From contig JAURFU010000022.1 in NCBI GenBank assembly GCA_030834165.1, forward strand, positions 1-33,395: a DNA stretch of 33,395 nt. The letters are read 5' to 3'. The translations under genes and the position numbers were made by a program. The stretch comes from Verrucomicrobiota bacterium (GTDB taxonomy: Bacteria > Verrucomicrobiota > Verrucomicrobiia > Opitutales > UBA953). Below are positions 7,843 through 16,261 of this stretch, in pieces. Every line of letters begins with the position of its first letter. Position 1 is the first letter of the stretch. A model generated the notes under the pieces. That model was not told where the DNA came from, did not search any database, and saw only the letters and a list, made by a program, of their open reading frames with translations.

Positions 7843-10077
7843 ATGCGTGCCCACCTTCTCTTCCTGCTCGCCGCCAGCCAAGTGACCTTGGCCCAGAACG
7901 CCGCGCCGACGATCAAGCCCAGCGAGCTGCCCCCCCTGAGGGTGACGGGCATCGCGCCCGACGCGTTCATCCTGCCGGGCTCGGCCGCCGTCATCGAAGG
8001 CGAGGAGTTCCGCGCCAAGGGCTACACCAACCTCAAGCAGATCGCCGCCAACACCCCGGGCGTGTTCGTGCGCGACGAAGACGGCTTCGGCAACTTCCCC
8101 AACATCTCGATCCGCGGCGTCGACGGCACCCGCAGCGCGAAGGTCACGCTGATGGAGGACGGCATCCTCACCGCACCGTCTCCCTACTCTTCTCCCAACG
8201 CCTACTACTCCCCGAAGTCCGGCCGTATGGCGGGCATCGAATTCCTCAAAGGTTCCAGCCAGGTGATGTACGGCCCGCACACCACGGGCGGCGTCATCAA
8301 CTTCCTCTCCACCCCGATCCCGACGGGCGGGCAGCAGTTCTTCTCCCGCCTGACCGCGGGCAGCTACGGCAACTTCTTCAACCAGACCTGGCTCGGCGGC
8401 ACGACGATGACCGAAGCCGGCAAGGTCGGCGCGCTCGTCGAACTGCACACCCAGCTCAGCGACGGTTACCGCTCGATCGACGGCATCGGCCGCCGAAGCG
8501 GCTTCACGCTCACCGAACCCATGGTCAAGCTGGCCTGGGAGCCCAAAGGCCCGCTCCGCCAACGTCTCGAACTCAAGGTCGGCCAGACCGGCTTCGAGGC
8601 CGACGAATCCTACGCCGGACTCAGCGAGGCCGACCTGCGCGCCAACCCCGACCGCCGCTACGGTTCGAGCCGCTTCGACCACCATGTGGCCGAGCACTGG
8701 CGCACCTACGTGAAGTGGATCGCCGAACCGGACAAGTCCCTGCGCCTCGAGAGCGCGGCCTACTACAACCAGTTCGACCGCAACTGGGATAAGCTCGACG
8801 GCCTGACGACCACGACCGGCGCGACGCTCCGGACCAACGTCGCCGAAGCCCTCGTGCACGCCCCTTCCCTCGCGATCCTGCGCGGCGACCTCGTCGCCGG
8901 CAACGACGGCTCTTTCTACACGAACGACGCCGTGCGCAACCACGAGGCCTTCGGCTGGCAGGGTTCGGTGCGCAAGCAGTTCGCGACCGGCGAAGCCAAG
9001 CATGAGCTCGTCACCGGCCTGCGCGTCCACCGCGACACCGCCGGCGGCACGAACCAGCGCACCACCTACGTCGTCGACGACGGCGTGATCGGCGCCGGCA
9101 CCAAGGGCGCGGTGACGTCCGCCGGCTTCCAGGAGACCACCGCCACGGCCTTCTTCGCCGAAGACGCGATCAAGCTCGGCGCGCTCACGCTGCGTCCCGG
9201 CATCCGCTACGAATACCTCGACATGGCCAACACCACCTCCGGCGGCGCCTACGCGCCGGTCGACAGCGAGATGGTCATGGGCGGCCTCGGCTTCACCTAC
9301 GAACTCGACGCGCAGAACACCCTCTTCGGAGGCGTCTACCGCGGCGGCTCGGCGGCGAACCCCTCCGGCTACGCGGCGGGTACGCGCTCCGAAGAAAGCC
9401 TCGGCAAGGAACTCGGCCTGCGTCACCGCGAACGCGCGACCAGCTGGGAGCTCACGGCCTTCCACACGGATTTCCGCAACCTCATCGCTCCCGTGGTCGG
9501 CGTCGCCGGCGGCGGCCTCATGCCCGTGACCAACGGCGGCGGCGCGACTTCCTACGGACTCGAAGCACTGGTCCGGCACGACCTCGCCGGCGCCCAGGGC
9601 CGCGGCTTCGCGCTCCCGGCCTACGCCGGCGTGACGTGGACGCACGCGCGCTTCAGCGACATCGAGGGCAGCCGTCTCGGCAATTCGGCGGGCATCTTCG
9701 CCGGCGCGAGCAACGGCAACGAGATCCCTTATATCCCGGAATGGAAGCTCTCCGCCGGCCTCGGCTTCGAGACCGGACCGTGGGGCGGCTCGCTCGACCT
9801 CAGCTACTACTCCGCGACCTGGGGCACCGGTTACAACGGCAACCCTCGCCTCGTCGATGGTTCCGGCGCGCTGGCCAACCCGTCCGCGATCGACGGCAAG
9901 GTCGACGGACTGCTCACCTTGGACCTCAACGTGCGCTATCAGCTGACGAAGGCCTTCAAACTCGTCGGCGGCGTCCAGAACCTCCTCGATAAGCGGGCCA
10001 TCATCAGCCGCGCCCCGCTGGGACCGCGCGCCAACGCCCCGCGCACCGTGTTCTTCGGCGGCGAAGTCGCCTTCTGA
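7843..10077 (+). CDS. TonB-dependent outer-membrane receptor (FecA-like)
   Basis: A 744-residue outer-membrane transporter. Signal peptide at 1-17 (MRAHLLFLLAASQVTLA). A TonB-box-like LPPLRVTG follows, then the plug domain about 45-160 with IRGVDGTRSAKVTLMEDG and MYGPHTTGGVINF, which are typical of the Fe(III)-dicitrate (FecA) group. A beta barrel of aromatic-rich strands runs to the C-terminus, where NLLDKR and a terminal Phe (GGEVAF) form the outer-membrane insertion signal. I chose ATG 7843 since it gives a clean signal peptide; a TTG at 7822 in frame is an alternative. The tonB-exbB-exbD genes downstream would energise it. Substrate is probably a ferric complex, from plug similarity and the Fur-like site, but not proven. 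Confidence 0.9.
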   Translation: MRAHLLFLLAASQVTLAQNAAPTIKPSELPPLRVTGIAPDAFILPGSAAVIEGEEFRAKGYTNLKQIAANTPGVFVRDEDGFGNFPNISIRGVDGTRSAKVTLMEDGILTAPSPYSSPNAYYSPKSGRMAGIEFLKGSSQVMYGPHTTGGVINFLSTPIPTGGQQFFSRLTAGSYGNFFNQTWLGGTTMTEAGKVGALVELHTQLSDGYRSIDGIGRRSGFTLTEPMVKLAWEPKGPLRQRLELKVGQTGFEADESYAGLSEADLRANPDRRYGSSRFDHHVAEHWRTYVKWIAEPDKSLRLESAAYYNQFDRNWDKLDGLTTTTGATLRTNVAEALVHAPSLAILRGDLVAGNDGSFYTNDAVRNHEAFGWQGSVRKQFATGEAKHELVTGLRVHRDTAGGTNQRTTYVVDDGVIGAGTKGAVTSAGFQETTATAFFAEDAIKLGALTLRPGIRYEYLDMANTTSGGAYAPVDSEMVMGGLGFTYELDAQNTLFGGVYRGGSAANPSGYAAGTRSEESLGKELGLRHRERATSWELTAFHTDFRNLIAPVVGVAGGGLMPVTNGGGATSYGLEALVRHDLAGAQGRGFALPAYAGVTWTHARFSDIEGSRLGNSAGIFAGASNGNEIPYIPEWKLSAGLGFETGPWGGSLDLSYYSATWGTGYNGNPRLVDGSGALANPSAIDGKVDGLLTLDLNVRYQLTKAFKLVGGVQNLLDKRAIISRAPLGPRANAPRTVFFGGEVAF

Positions 10078-10135
10078 AGCCGGACACGGCTTGCCTCCCC
10101 ACGACGCCGCTCGCATCTTCCCCCCTTCCCCGCGC

Positions 10136-10810
10136 ATGCGCCCCGCGCCCGTCCAGCCTGACTCCGAACGCCTCCTCGACTTCGTCGTGGTGGCGATCGC
10201 CGTCGTGGCCTTGGGGGTCTCGGTCAGCGGAGTGACGCGGACGCCCCCTCGGCTCGAACCAGCGACGTTTCCTGCCGCCAAGCCCAAGCCGGCGTTGGTG
10301 AAGCTCGATCCGACGAAACTGCGCACCGCGCCTTCGGCCAACGCCGACCAGGCCGCGGTCGCCCCGGACGCCGCGTTGGCGCCGGCGCCGCTCGCGCCGA
10401 TCAGCTCGCTGCCGGACGTGAACCTCCCGGCCCTGCCGCAGGTCCCCGTGGCGAGCGTGCGCCGCACTCCCGTGACGCCGGCCGCCACGGACGCCGGCAA
10501 GACCGGCGCGACCGGCCCGGCGCGGGGCGGAGTGACCGCCGGCCCCGTGGTGCTCGACGCCAACGAGATGGCCGGACGCCAACCGTGGCCCGAGTATCCG
10601 TACGAATGCCTTCGACGGCGCGAAAGCGGCGTCGTCCGCGTCGAATTCGAAGTCGGCGAGAACGGCGCCGTGCGCCGCGCCCGCGCGGTCGACTCCTCGG
10701 GCTGCCATCGCCTCGATGAAGCGGCGACCGAGACCATCCTGCGCCGCTGGGAATTCCCCGCCGGCGACGTCCGCCTCTTCGAGATCTCCATCCACTTCCA
10801 ACTCCAGTGA
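10136..10810 (+). CDS. tonB: TonB-family energy transducer
   Basis: A 224-residue protein with one N-terminal membrane helix (about 14-32), a Pro/Ala-rich periplasm-spanning linker (about 33-140) and a TonB C-terminal domain (about 150-224). That domain contains YPYECLRRRESGVVRVEFEV, a DSSGC segment and a terminal RRWEFP strand region. It would connect the ExbB/ExbD motor to the plug of the receptor encoded 58 bp upstream. I chose ATG 10136; a TTG at 10091 would add 15 residues of unlikely sequence. Two cysteines in the C-terminal domain (in YECLRR and SSGCHR) are unusual for TonB but seen in shorter TonB-like domains. Confidence 0.85.
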   Translation: MRPAPVQPDSERLLDFVVVAIAVVALGVSVSGVTRTPPRLEPATFPAAKPKPALVKLDPTKLRTAPSANADQAAVAPDAALAPAPLAPISSLPDVNLPALPQVPVASVRRTPVTPAATDAGKTGATGPARGGVTAGPVVLDANEMAGRQPWPEYPYECLRRRESGVVRVEFEVGENGAVRRARAVDSSGCHRLDEAATETILRRWEFPAGDVRLFEISIHFQLQ

Positions 10811-10812
10811 CC

Positions 10813-11487
10813 ATGCCCCTCGCCAACGTCCTCGTAGAGACCTTCCTCAAGGGAGGTCCGATCATGTGGCCGATCCTCGTCTGCCTGATCGTCGCCCTCG
10901 CGACCGTCGCCGAGCGCCTGCTCTACTGGCGCAACGTCAGCCGCCTGCGCGCCGACAAGGCCTTCGCCGAAGCCCTCTGGGAGGTCCGCCTCGGCCAATA
11001 CGGCCCCGCCTGGCAGCGCACGCAAGGCGCGACCTCCCCGTTCCTCATCGCGCTGCGCTCGGGTCTCGCCAACGGCCGCACCGAGCCGGTGACCGCGATG
11101 CAGCTGCGCGCGGAGGAGACGCTCGAAGACGCCGGCGCCCGCCAATGGCTGCTGAGCACGATCGTCACCCTGGCGCCTTTGCTCGGCCTGCTCGGCACCG
11201 TCGTCGGCATCATGGGCAGCTTCCAGTTCATCGGCTCCGAGCAGCTCGCGGTCGCCAAGGTCAGCGGCGGCGTCGGCGAAGCCCTCATCGCGACCGCCGC
11301 CGGCCTGGGCATCGCGATCTTCTGCCTCGTCCCGCACAACTTCTTCCACCGCCGCGCGCAGTCCCTGCGCCATGACCTCGAGCAGGCCATCAACCAGGCC
11401 GAGATCGCGCTGAAAAGCGCCGCGGCCGCCGGCCAGCCGGTGAGCGAATTCCAACCCGCGCCCGAGGAAGCCGGGCGCCGTCGCTGA
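10813..11487 (+). CDS. exbB: MotA/TolQ/ExbB proton channel protein (set 1)
   Basis: A 224-residue inner-membrane protein with three expected helices: one near the N-terminus (GGPIMWPILVCLIVALATV), and two in the conserved C-terminal half (TIVTLAPLLGLLGTVVGIMG and ALIATAAGLGIAIFCLVPHN). The LAPLLGLLGTVVGI signature is characteristic. With ExbD it forms the proton-driven motor that powers TonB. The ATG at 10813 lies 2 bp after the tonB stop; a GTG at 10807 overlapping that stop (GTGA) is equally possible. The next gene, exbD, begins one base after the stop. Confidence 0.92.
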   Translation: MPLANVLVETFLKGGPIMWPILVCLIVALATVAERLLYWRNVSRLRADKAFAEALWEVRLGQYGPAWQRTQGATSPFLIALRSGLANGRTEPVTAMQLRAEETLEDAGARQWLLSTIVTLAPLLGLLGTVVGIMGSFQFIGSEQLAVAKVSGGVGEALIATAAGLGIAIFCLVPHNFFHRRAQSLRHDLEQAINQAEIALKSAAAAGQPVSEFQPAPEEAGRRR

Positions 11488-11488
11488 G

Positions 11489-11914
11489 ATGGCCGTCCGA
11501 CTCCGCCGGCCGAAGGAAGGAGAGACGGGGGCGCGCATCGAGATCGTGCCGCTCATCGACATCATGTTCTTCCTGCTGGCCACGTTCATCCTGGCCACGC
11601 TCGGCCTGACGCAGAGCCAGGCGCTCGCGCCCGTGCGCCTGCCGACCTCCGGCGCGGCCACGGCCTCGGCGGAACGCAACCTCGTCGTCGCCGTCGACGC
11701 CGCCGGCACCCTCTCGCTGGACGGCCGCGCGCTGGGCCGCAACGAACTCGTCGCCGAACTGCGCCGCCGCGCCGCCGCCGCGCCGGGACGTCCCGCGCTC
11801 GTGCAGGGCGACGCCCGCACGCCGTTCGCCGCCATGACCCGCGCCCTCGAGGCCGTGGGCGAAGCCGGCATCACCGAAGTGCGCTTCGCCGCCGAGCCCG
11901 TCGAAAGCCGATGA
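11489..11914 (+). CDS. exbD: ExbD/TolR biopolymer transport protein (set 1)
   Basis: A 141-residue protein with a short cytoplasmic N-terminus, one membrane helix starting IEIVPLIDIMFFLLATFIL with the essential proton-carrying Asp at 24, and a periplasmic domain ending FAAEPVESR. It is the stator partner of ExbB. It starts 1 bp after exbB, and its stop overlaps the start of the next gene (ATGA), so all five genes from the receptor onward probably form one operon. Confidence 0.92.
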   Translation: MAVRLRRPKEGETGARIEIVPLIDIMFFLLATFILATLGLTQSQALAPVRLPTSGAATASAERNLVVAVDAAGTLSLDGRALGRNELVAELRRRAAAAPGRPALVQGDARTPFAAMTRALEAVGEAGITEVRFAAEPVESR

Positions 11915-12369
11915 GCCTGCGCGCCGTCCAGTTCGTCCTGATCGGCCTGCTCGTCGCCGTCGCCGGCTGGCAATGGCGGCGCGACCTCGGCCTGCGCGCG
12001 GATTACGCCGCCGAAGGCGCGACGCGCGCGAAGCTGACGGCCGACCTCGCCCAGGCCCGCGCCGAGAGCGAAGGCCTCCGCCAGGATCTCGCCGAACTAC
12101 GCACGCAGCTCGACCGCACGCGCGCCCAGCGCGCCGATGCCGAGGCGGAGAACAAGAAACAGACGGCCGAGTTCGTCGCCCGCACCAAGGACTGGCAGGC
12201 GGCCCTGCGCGGCTGGGAAGACGCCGTGAAGGCCCGCGACGCGCGCCTCGCCGAAATGCAGGAACGCGAGAAACTCCTCGTCCTCCGGCTCACCGAGGCC
12301 GTCCGACACGCCGAAGCAGCGACCGCACGGGCCGAGGAGATGAGGAAGCGGATGGAAGAGAAGAAGTGA
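11911..12369 (+). CDS. Membrane-anchored coiled-coil protein, unknown function
   Basis: A 152-residue protein I do not recognise. Residues about 4-22 (LRAVQFVLIGLLVAVAGWQW) form a single membrane helix; the rest is almost wholly a charged heptad-like helix rich in Ala, Glu, Arg and Lys (TADLAQARAESEGLRQDL and onward to MRKRMEEKK). No cysteine-based or enzymatic motif. Its ATGA overlap with exbD says it is translated with the TonB motor, so it may brace or space the motor in the envelope, but this is inferred from position only. It is the last gene of the operon; a repeat hairpin follows. Confidence 0.75.
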   Translation: MSLRAVQFVLIGLLVAVAGWQWRRDLGLRADYAAEGATRAKLTADLAQARAESEGLRQDLAELRTQLDRTRAQRADAEAENKKQTAEFVARTKDWQAALRGWEDAVKARDARLAEMQEREKLLVLRLTEAVRHAEAATARAEEMRKRMEEKK

Positions 12370-12413
12370 GGGAGCGAGGGAGGGCTAGAGCTAGGGCCAG
12401 GGATAGGGCTGGG
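12368..12413 (+). repeat. GAGGGAGN octamer pair and AGGGCT hexamer tract
   Basis: Starting inside the stop codon of the coiled-coil gene, two GAGG octamers (12368, 12376) run into five consecutive hexamers of AGGGCT type (12381-12410). The inverted counterpart of the hexamer tract is at 12680-12705. Confidence 0.65.
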
Positions 12414-12425
12414 TAATAGTGGCAG

Positions 12426-12661
12426 GGGCAGCAACGAGCGCTGCCCTAGAAGATTTCGTTCTCGGGTGGCAGGTGGCGGCCGCAGGCAGCGGGTGGCGGG
12501 AGCAAACAAGATAAACTCAAAGGGAGACCGGAAACCGGCTGGTTAGCTGGGGCAGAAACACTTTCAGATCCCAGGTCTCAGCCATCGGGTATCTGATCCG
12601 GGGTTCCAGGTTCTGGTGCAGGTTCCGGACTTTCTGCCATCTGTCCTCTGTCATCGATTCA
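12426..12661 (+). repeat. Core intergenic repeat with hairpin (copy D)
   Basis: Hairpin GGGCAGC/GCTGCCC (12426-12446), GGTGGC-rich linker (about 12465-12500), then the 146-bp core (12516-12661), starting CTCAAAGGGAGACCGG and ending TCATCGATTCA. Same order of parts as copy B on the other strand at 2520-2296. It separates the convergent genes for the coiled-coil protein and dxs. Confidence 0.7.
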
Positions 12662-12679
12662 GCCCTCTGATCTAAAACC

Positions 12680-12705
12680 AGCCCTAACCCAAGCCCTAGC
12701 CCTAA
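12680..12705 (-). repeat. Inverted AGGGCT hexamer tract
   Basis: On the minus strand, consecutive hexamers AGGGCT, AGGGCT, TGGGTT, AGGGCT, immediately after the dxs stop. Together with 12381-12410 it brackets core copy D with inverted tracts, as 737-752 and 1067-1099 bracket the nuoI/OYE mosaic. Confidence 0.6.
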
Positions 12706-12707
12706 TC

Positions 12708-14591
12708 TCAACCCACCTTCTCCTTGATCGCCGCGAGCATCTGGTCGGGCGAGAGTCCGTGGGCGGCGCGGAGCGTCTTCACGTCGGTGGCGTGACCGAC
12801 GAAACGGTCGGGCCAGCCGAGGCGGAGCACCGGCGTGCGCACGCCGTGTTCGGCGAGCGTCTCGAGCGCGCCCGTGCCGAAGCCGCCGGTGACGGCCCCG
12901 TCCTCAAGCGTGACGATGAGCTTCGCGGCCTTGGCCTGCTCGACGAGCAAGGCGGCGTCGATCGGCTTGGCGAAGCGCGCGTTGACCACGCCGACGGAAA
13001 GGCCGGTCGCGGCGGAAAGCTTTGCGGCGAGCGCCTCGGCCTCGGGCACCATGGTGCCGAGGGCCCAGAGCTGGACGTCGGCGCCGGCGCGCAGGACTTC
13101 CGCCTTGCCCAGGGGAAGGATCGCCGGCTGCGCCTTGACCGCCTTGCCGGCGGCGGCGCCGCGCGGGTAGCGGATGAACATCGGCGCGCCGGACTTCAGC
13201 GCGGTGTGCAGCATGTCGGCGAACTCATCCTCGTCCTTCGGCTGCATCAGCGTGACGTTCGGGACGCAGCGCAGGTAGGCGATGTCGAAGAGGCCGTGGT
13301 GCGTCGGGCCGTCGCTGGGCGAGACGCCCGCGCGGTCCATGCAGAAGGTCACCGGCAGGCGCTGCAGGCACACGTCATGGATGACCATGTCGTAGGCCCG
13401 CTGCATGAAGGTGGAATAGATCGCGCAGACCGGACGGAGGTCGCGCGCGGCGATGCCGGCGGCGAAGAGCGCGGCGTGCTCCTCGGCGATGCCGACGTCA
13501 TGATACTGCGCGGGCAGCTCCTTCTTGAGCTGGTTGAGGCCCGTGCCCGAAGGCATCGCGGCGGTGATGCCGACCACGCGGGTGTCGGCCTTGGCCTCGC
13601 GGACGAGGAGCGCGCCGAAGACGTCCTGCCAGGCCCTGGGCGCGCCGGGGGCGCCGGAAGCGAGCGAGTCGCCGGTCTCCGGGTCGAAGGCGCCCGTGCC
13701 GTGGAACTTCTCCGGGTTATTGAGCGCGGCGCCGAGGCCGCGGCCTTTCTCGGTGCGGACGTGGAGGAGGATCGGGCCTTGGGAGTCCTTGCAGAAATTG
13801 AGGTAGCGCTCGAGGGCGCCGAGATCGTGGCCGTCGATCGGTCCGACGTAACGCACGCCATACTGCTCGAAGAGCGAGGAACTGTGCGTGAACCAGTTCT
13901 TCACGTGGCGTTTGAAGCTGCGGCCGAAGTCGAGGAACTTGGTGCCGGCGCGGGTCTTGCCGAGGAAGCGCTTCAGGCCCTGCTGCGAGTTGTTGTAAGG
14001 CCGCGTGACGATGAGGCGGCTCAGGATGTCGGCGACCGCGCCGACGTTGCGGTCGATGGACCACTCGTTGTCGTTGAGGACGATGACCAGGCGCTTGGTC
14101 GACTTCGCGGCGTTGTTGAGCGCCTCCATCGTGACGCCGCAGGTGAGGGCCGCGTCGCCGATCAGGGCGACGACGTGCGAGGCCTCGCCGAGGCGGTCGC
14201 GCGCGTTGGCGAGGCCGACGGCGGCGGAGAGCGCCGTGCCGGCGTGCCCGGCGCCGAAGACGTCGTGCAGGCTCTCCTCGCGGTTGAGGAAGCCGCTCAG
14301 GCCGCCGGTCGTGCGGATGCCGTCGAAGTCGGCGCCGTTGCGGCCGGTGAGGAGCTTGTGCACGTAGCCCTGGTGGGCCACGTCGAAGACGAACTTGTCC
14401 TGCGGGGTGCCGAAGACGCGGTGCAGGGCGATCGAGAGCTCGACCACCCCGAGGTTGGGGCCGACGTGGCCGCCGTTCTTGGCGGTGACGGTCACGAGGC
14501 GCTCGCGGATCTCCTGCGCGAGGAGCGGGAGCTGCTCGGGCGCGAGGGCCTTGACGTCGGCCGGGCCGCGGATGGACGCGAGGAGCGACAT
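12708..14591 (-). CDS. dxs: 1-deoxy-D-xylulose-5-phosphate synthase
   Basis: A 627-residue thiamine-diphosphate enzyme that condenses pyruvate and glyceraldehyde 3-phosphate, the first step of the MEP isoprenoid pathway. Visible: GGHVGPNLGVVELSIALH (H42), FDVAHQGYVHKLLTGR (H73), the ThDP-binding stretch from GDAALTCG (D146) to LNDN (N173-N175), the catalytic glutamate region DVGIAEEHAALFAAG, and SDGPTHHGLFDIAYLRC. The usual GDGA is GDAA here; I believe this variant is found in related phyla and not a defect. The ATG overlaps the xseB stop by one base (TGATG), a pairing common in bacteria. Confidence 0.95.
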   Translation of the reverse strand: MSLLASIRGPADVKALAPEQLPLLAQEIRERLVTVTAKNGGHVGPNLGVVELSIALHRVFGTPQDKFVFDVAHQGYVHKLLTGRNGADFDGIRTTGGLSGFLNREESLHDVFGAGHAGTALSAAVGLANARDRLGEASHVVALIGDAALTCGVTMEALNNAAKSTKRLVIVLNDNEWSIDRNVGAVADILSRLIVTRPYNNSQQGLKRFLGKTRAGTKFLDFGRSFKRHVKNWFTHSSSLFEQYGVRYVGPIDGHDLGALERYLNFCKDSQGPILLHVRTEKGRGLGAALNNPEKFHGTGAFDPETGDSLASGAPGAPRAWQDVFGALLVREAKADTRVVGITAAMPSGTGLNQLKKELPAQYHDVGIAEEHAALFAAGIAARDLRPVCAIYSTFMQRAYDMVIHDVCLQRLPVTFCMDRAGVSPSDGPTHHGLFDIAYLRCVPNVTLMQPKDEDEFADMLHTALKSGAPMFIRYPRGAAAGKAVKAQPAILPLGKAEVLRAGADVQLWALGTMVPEAEALAAKLSAATGLSVGVVNARFAKPIDAALLVEQAKAAKLIVTLEDGAVTGGFGTGALETLAEHGVRTPVLRLGWPDRFVGHATDVKTLRAAHGLSPDQMLAAIKEKVG

Positions 14592-14824
14592 CAGCCCTGC
14601 GGATCTTCGTCGCGCCTGCCCAGCTGCTCGATGCGCAGTTCGGCGGCCTCGAGCGACTTCTGGCAGGACTTCAGGAGGCGCATGCCTTCCTCATACTTCG
14701 CGACGAGGGCGTCGAGGGACACGTCGCCGGACTCGAGGGACTCGACGAGCTGCTCGAGCTGCTTGAGTTCGGCCTCGAAGCCTTCCTTGCCGGAAGCCGA
14801 GGCGGGTTTCTTGTCCGCGCACAT
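14591..14824 (-). CDS. xseB: Exodeoxyribonuclease VII small subunit
   Basis: A 77-residue helical protein with the XseB pattern: FEAELKQLEQLVESLESGDVSLDALVAKYEEG followed by a second helix with LLKSCQKSLEAAELRIEQL. It binds the large subunit XseA, which is not in the window, to make the single-strand DNA exonuclease. The ATG at 14824 gives the normal length; the frame is open far upstream but only as a shadow. Located 50 bp after the DUF167 gene and overlapping dxs by 1 bp, so it belongs to the four-gene minus-strand run. Confidence 0.93.
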   Translation of the reverse strand: MCADKKPASASGKEGFEAELKQLEQLVESLESGDVSLDALVAKYEEGMRLLKSCQKSLEAAELRIEQLGRRDEDPQG

Positions 14825-14874
14825 GGGCCTACTGTCGGCGGAGGCCCCTCCCCTCTCAAGCGGATTGTGCGATT

Positions 14875-15147
14875 TCAGCCGAGAAGACGCGCCCAGGCCT
14901 GCTCGGCCGAGACGCCCCGGAGCGCGACGACCTTGGCGGGCGAAGCGGCCCCCGAGACCAAGGTCACGCCGGCGGCGGGCAGGCCGAGCCGCTCCGCGAG
15001 CAAGGCGAGGATCGCGCGGTTGGCCTGGCCCCCTTCGGGCGGCGCGGCGACGCGGACCTTCAAGGCTTCGCCCAGCCGGCCGACGATCTCCGTGCGCGAC
15101 GCGCCCGGGACGGCCTTCACCTTGAGCCGGCAACCCTCCGCGCTCAC
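14875..15147 (-). CDS. DUF167 / YggU family protein
   Basis: A 90-residue protein with the family hallmarks: LKVKAVPGASRTEIVG at the start and the strongly conserved VRVAAPPEGGQANRAILALLAERL in the middle, followed by a GVTLVSGAASPAKVV strand. Size fits the family (90-100). The molecular role of DUF167 is not established. It starts with GTG at 15147, overlapping the stop of the M42 peptidase by 4 bp (GTGA), so the two are probably translationally coupled. Confidence 0.9.
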   Translation of the reverse strand: MSAEGCRLKVKAVPGASRTEIVGRLGEALKVRVAAPPEGGQANRAILALLAERLGLPAAGVTLVSGAASPAKVVALRGVSAEQAWARLLG

Positions 15148-16226
15148 AGGTACTGCGTGAGGGCCTTGACCGTCGGCGCGTCGAGACGGCGGACGAGCGC
15201 GACCGCGAGGTCGACGCAGGCCTGCAGGTCGGCGACGTCGATGACCGAGTTGTGCGTGTGGATGTAACGCGCGGGGACGCCGAGCACGATGACCGGCAGG
15301 CCCAGCTCATGGGCCTGGAAGGATCGCGCGTCGGTGCCGCCCGTGCGGCGCACCGCGAGCTGGCAAGGGATGCCCTGCTCGGCCGCGACCTGCAGGGTCA
15401 GGTCGACGAGGCGAGGGTTCATGATCGCCGTCGGATCGTAGGCGCGCACCTGCACGCCGGCGCCGAGGGCGCCCTGCTGTTCGCCGTAAGGCGCGAGACC
15501 GGGAAGGTCGTCGGCGGGCGGGCCTTCGAGGACGATGACCACGTCGGGCTTGGCGAGCCGGGCGGCGACGACCGCGCCGCGGCAACCGACCTCTTCCTGG
15601 ACGGTCGCGACCGCGAGCAGGTCGGCCGCGGGCGGAGCCGCGTCGAGCGCGTGCGTGGCGAGCGTGAGCGCGGCCATGCCGACGCGGTTGTCGAAGGCCT
15701 TGGCGACGTAGAGGCCCGGCTCGGCGAGCGCCGTGAACGGACCTTCGGGCACGACCGGATCGCCGGCGCGGACGCCGAGGCGCGCGACGGCGGCGGCCGA
15801 GCGGGCGCCGATGTCGACGAGCACCTTGTCGGCCGAAGAGGCCTGGGCGCCGCCCTGATGCGGCGGGAGCGCGGCGACGACGCCGATGAATTCCTTGCGC
15901 CCGGAGCGCGACCAGACGCGCAGGCGCTGCGAGGCGAGCACGCCGTCGGGCCAGCCGCCGACCGGCACGACGCGCAGGAAGCCGTCGTGCGTCACCGCCT
16001 GCACCAGGAAACCGATCTCATCCATGTGCGCCGTGAGCACCACGCGCGGTCCGCCCTTCGGCGAAGCGGGCGAAGCGAGCACGCCGCCGAGCCCGTCGGC
16101 GCCGAACGTGCGGCCGCGGAGCTCGCGCACGAAGATCGCGCGGACCGCGTCCTCGTGGCCGGACGTGCCGTGGGCCTGCGTGTAGTCTTCGAGCAGGCGG
16201 AGGACTTCGGGGAGACGGGTCGACAT
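15144..16226 (-). CDS. M42 family glutamyl/leucyl-type aminopeptidase
   Basis: A 360-residue cytosolic dinuclear metallo-aminopeptidase. Metal and catalytic positions are all visible: H67 with D69 in LTAHMDEIGF, bridging D179 in AKAFDNRVG, catalytic E211 and ligand E212 in VQEEVGCRG, E234 in VLEGPPADD (Asp in many relatives, Glu in some), and H323 in ARYIHTHNS. The TGGTDARSF segment before the last ligand is typical. I chose ATG 16226 (MSTRLPEVL); the upstream extension encodes repeat-derived sequence. First gene of the M42-DUF167-xseB-dxs run. Confidence 0.92.
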   Translation of the reverse strand: MSTRLPEVLRLLEDYTQAHGTSGHEDAVRAIFVRELRGRTFGADGLGGVLASPASPKGGPRVVLTAHMDEIGFLVQAVTHDGFLRVVPVGGWPDGVLASQRLRVWSRSGRKEFIGVVAALPPHQGGAQASSADKVLVDIGARSAAAVARLGVRAGDPVVPEGPFTALAEPGLYVAKAFDNRVGMAALTLATHALDAAPPAADLLAVATVQEEVGCRGAVVAARLAKPDVVIVLEGPPADDLPGLAPYGEQQGALGAGVQVRAYDPTAIMNPRLVDLTLQVAAEQGIPCQLAVRRTGGTDARSFQAHELGLPVIVLGVPARYIHTHNSVIDVADLQACVDLAVALVRRLDAPTVKALTQYL

Positions 16227-16261
16227 GGGAGGAAGCGAACGGAGATGGAGGATGGACGATG

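Noticed and set aside
7831-11973. Minus-strand open frame of 1380 codons across the TonB operon
   Set aside because: It runs antisense to five genes with clear family motifs and has no domain of its own. It reflects third-position GC bias.
12381-12705. AGGGCT tracts as telomere or linear-replicon ends
   Set aside because: Short, degenerate, internal to a normal gene neighbourhood and repeated at several junctions.
12708-14591. Dxs inactivated by loss of GDG
   Set aside because: GDAALTCG keeps the metal-binding Asp and the following Asn region; all other catalytic motifs are intact, so a lineage variant is more likely.
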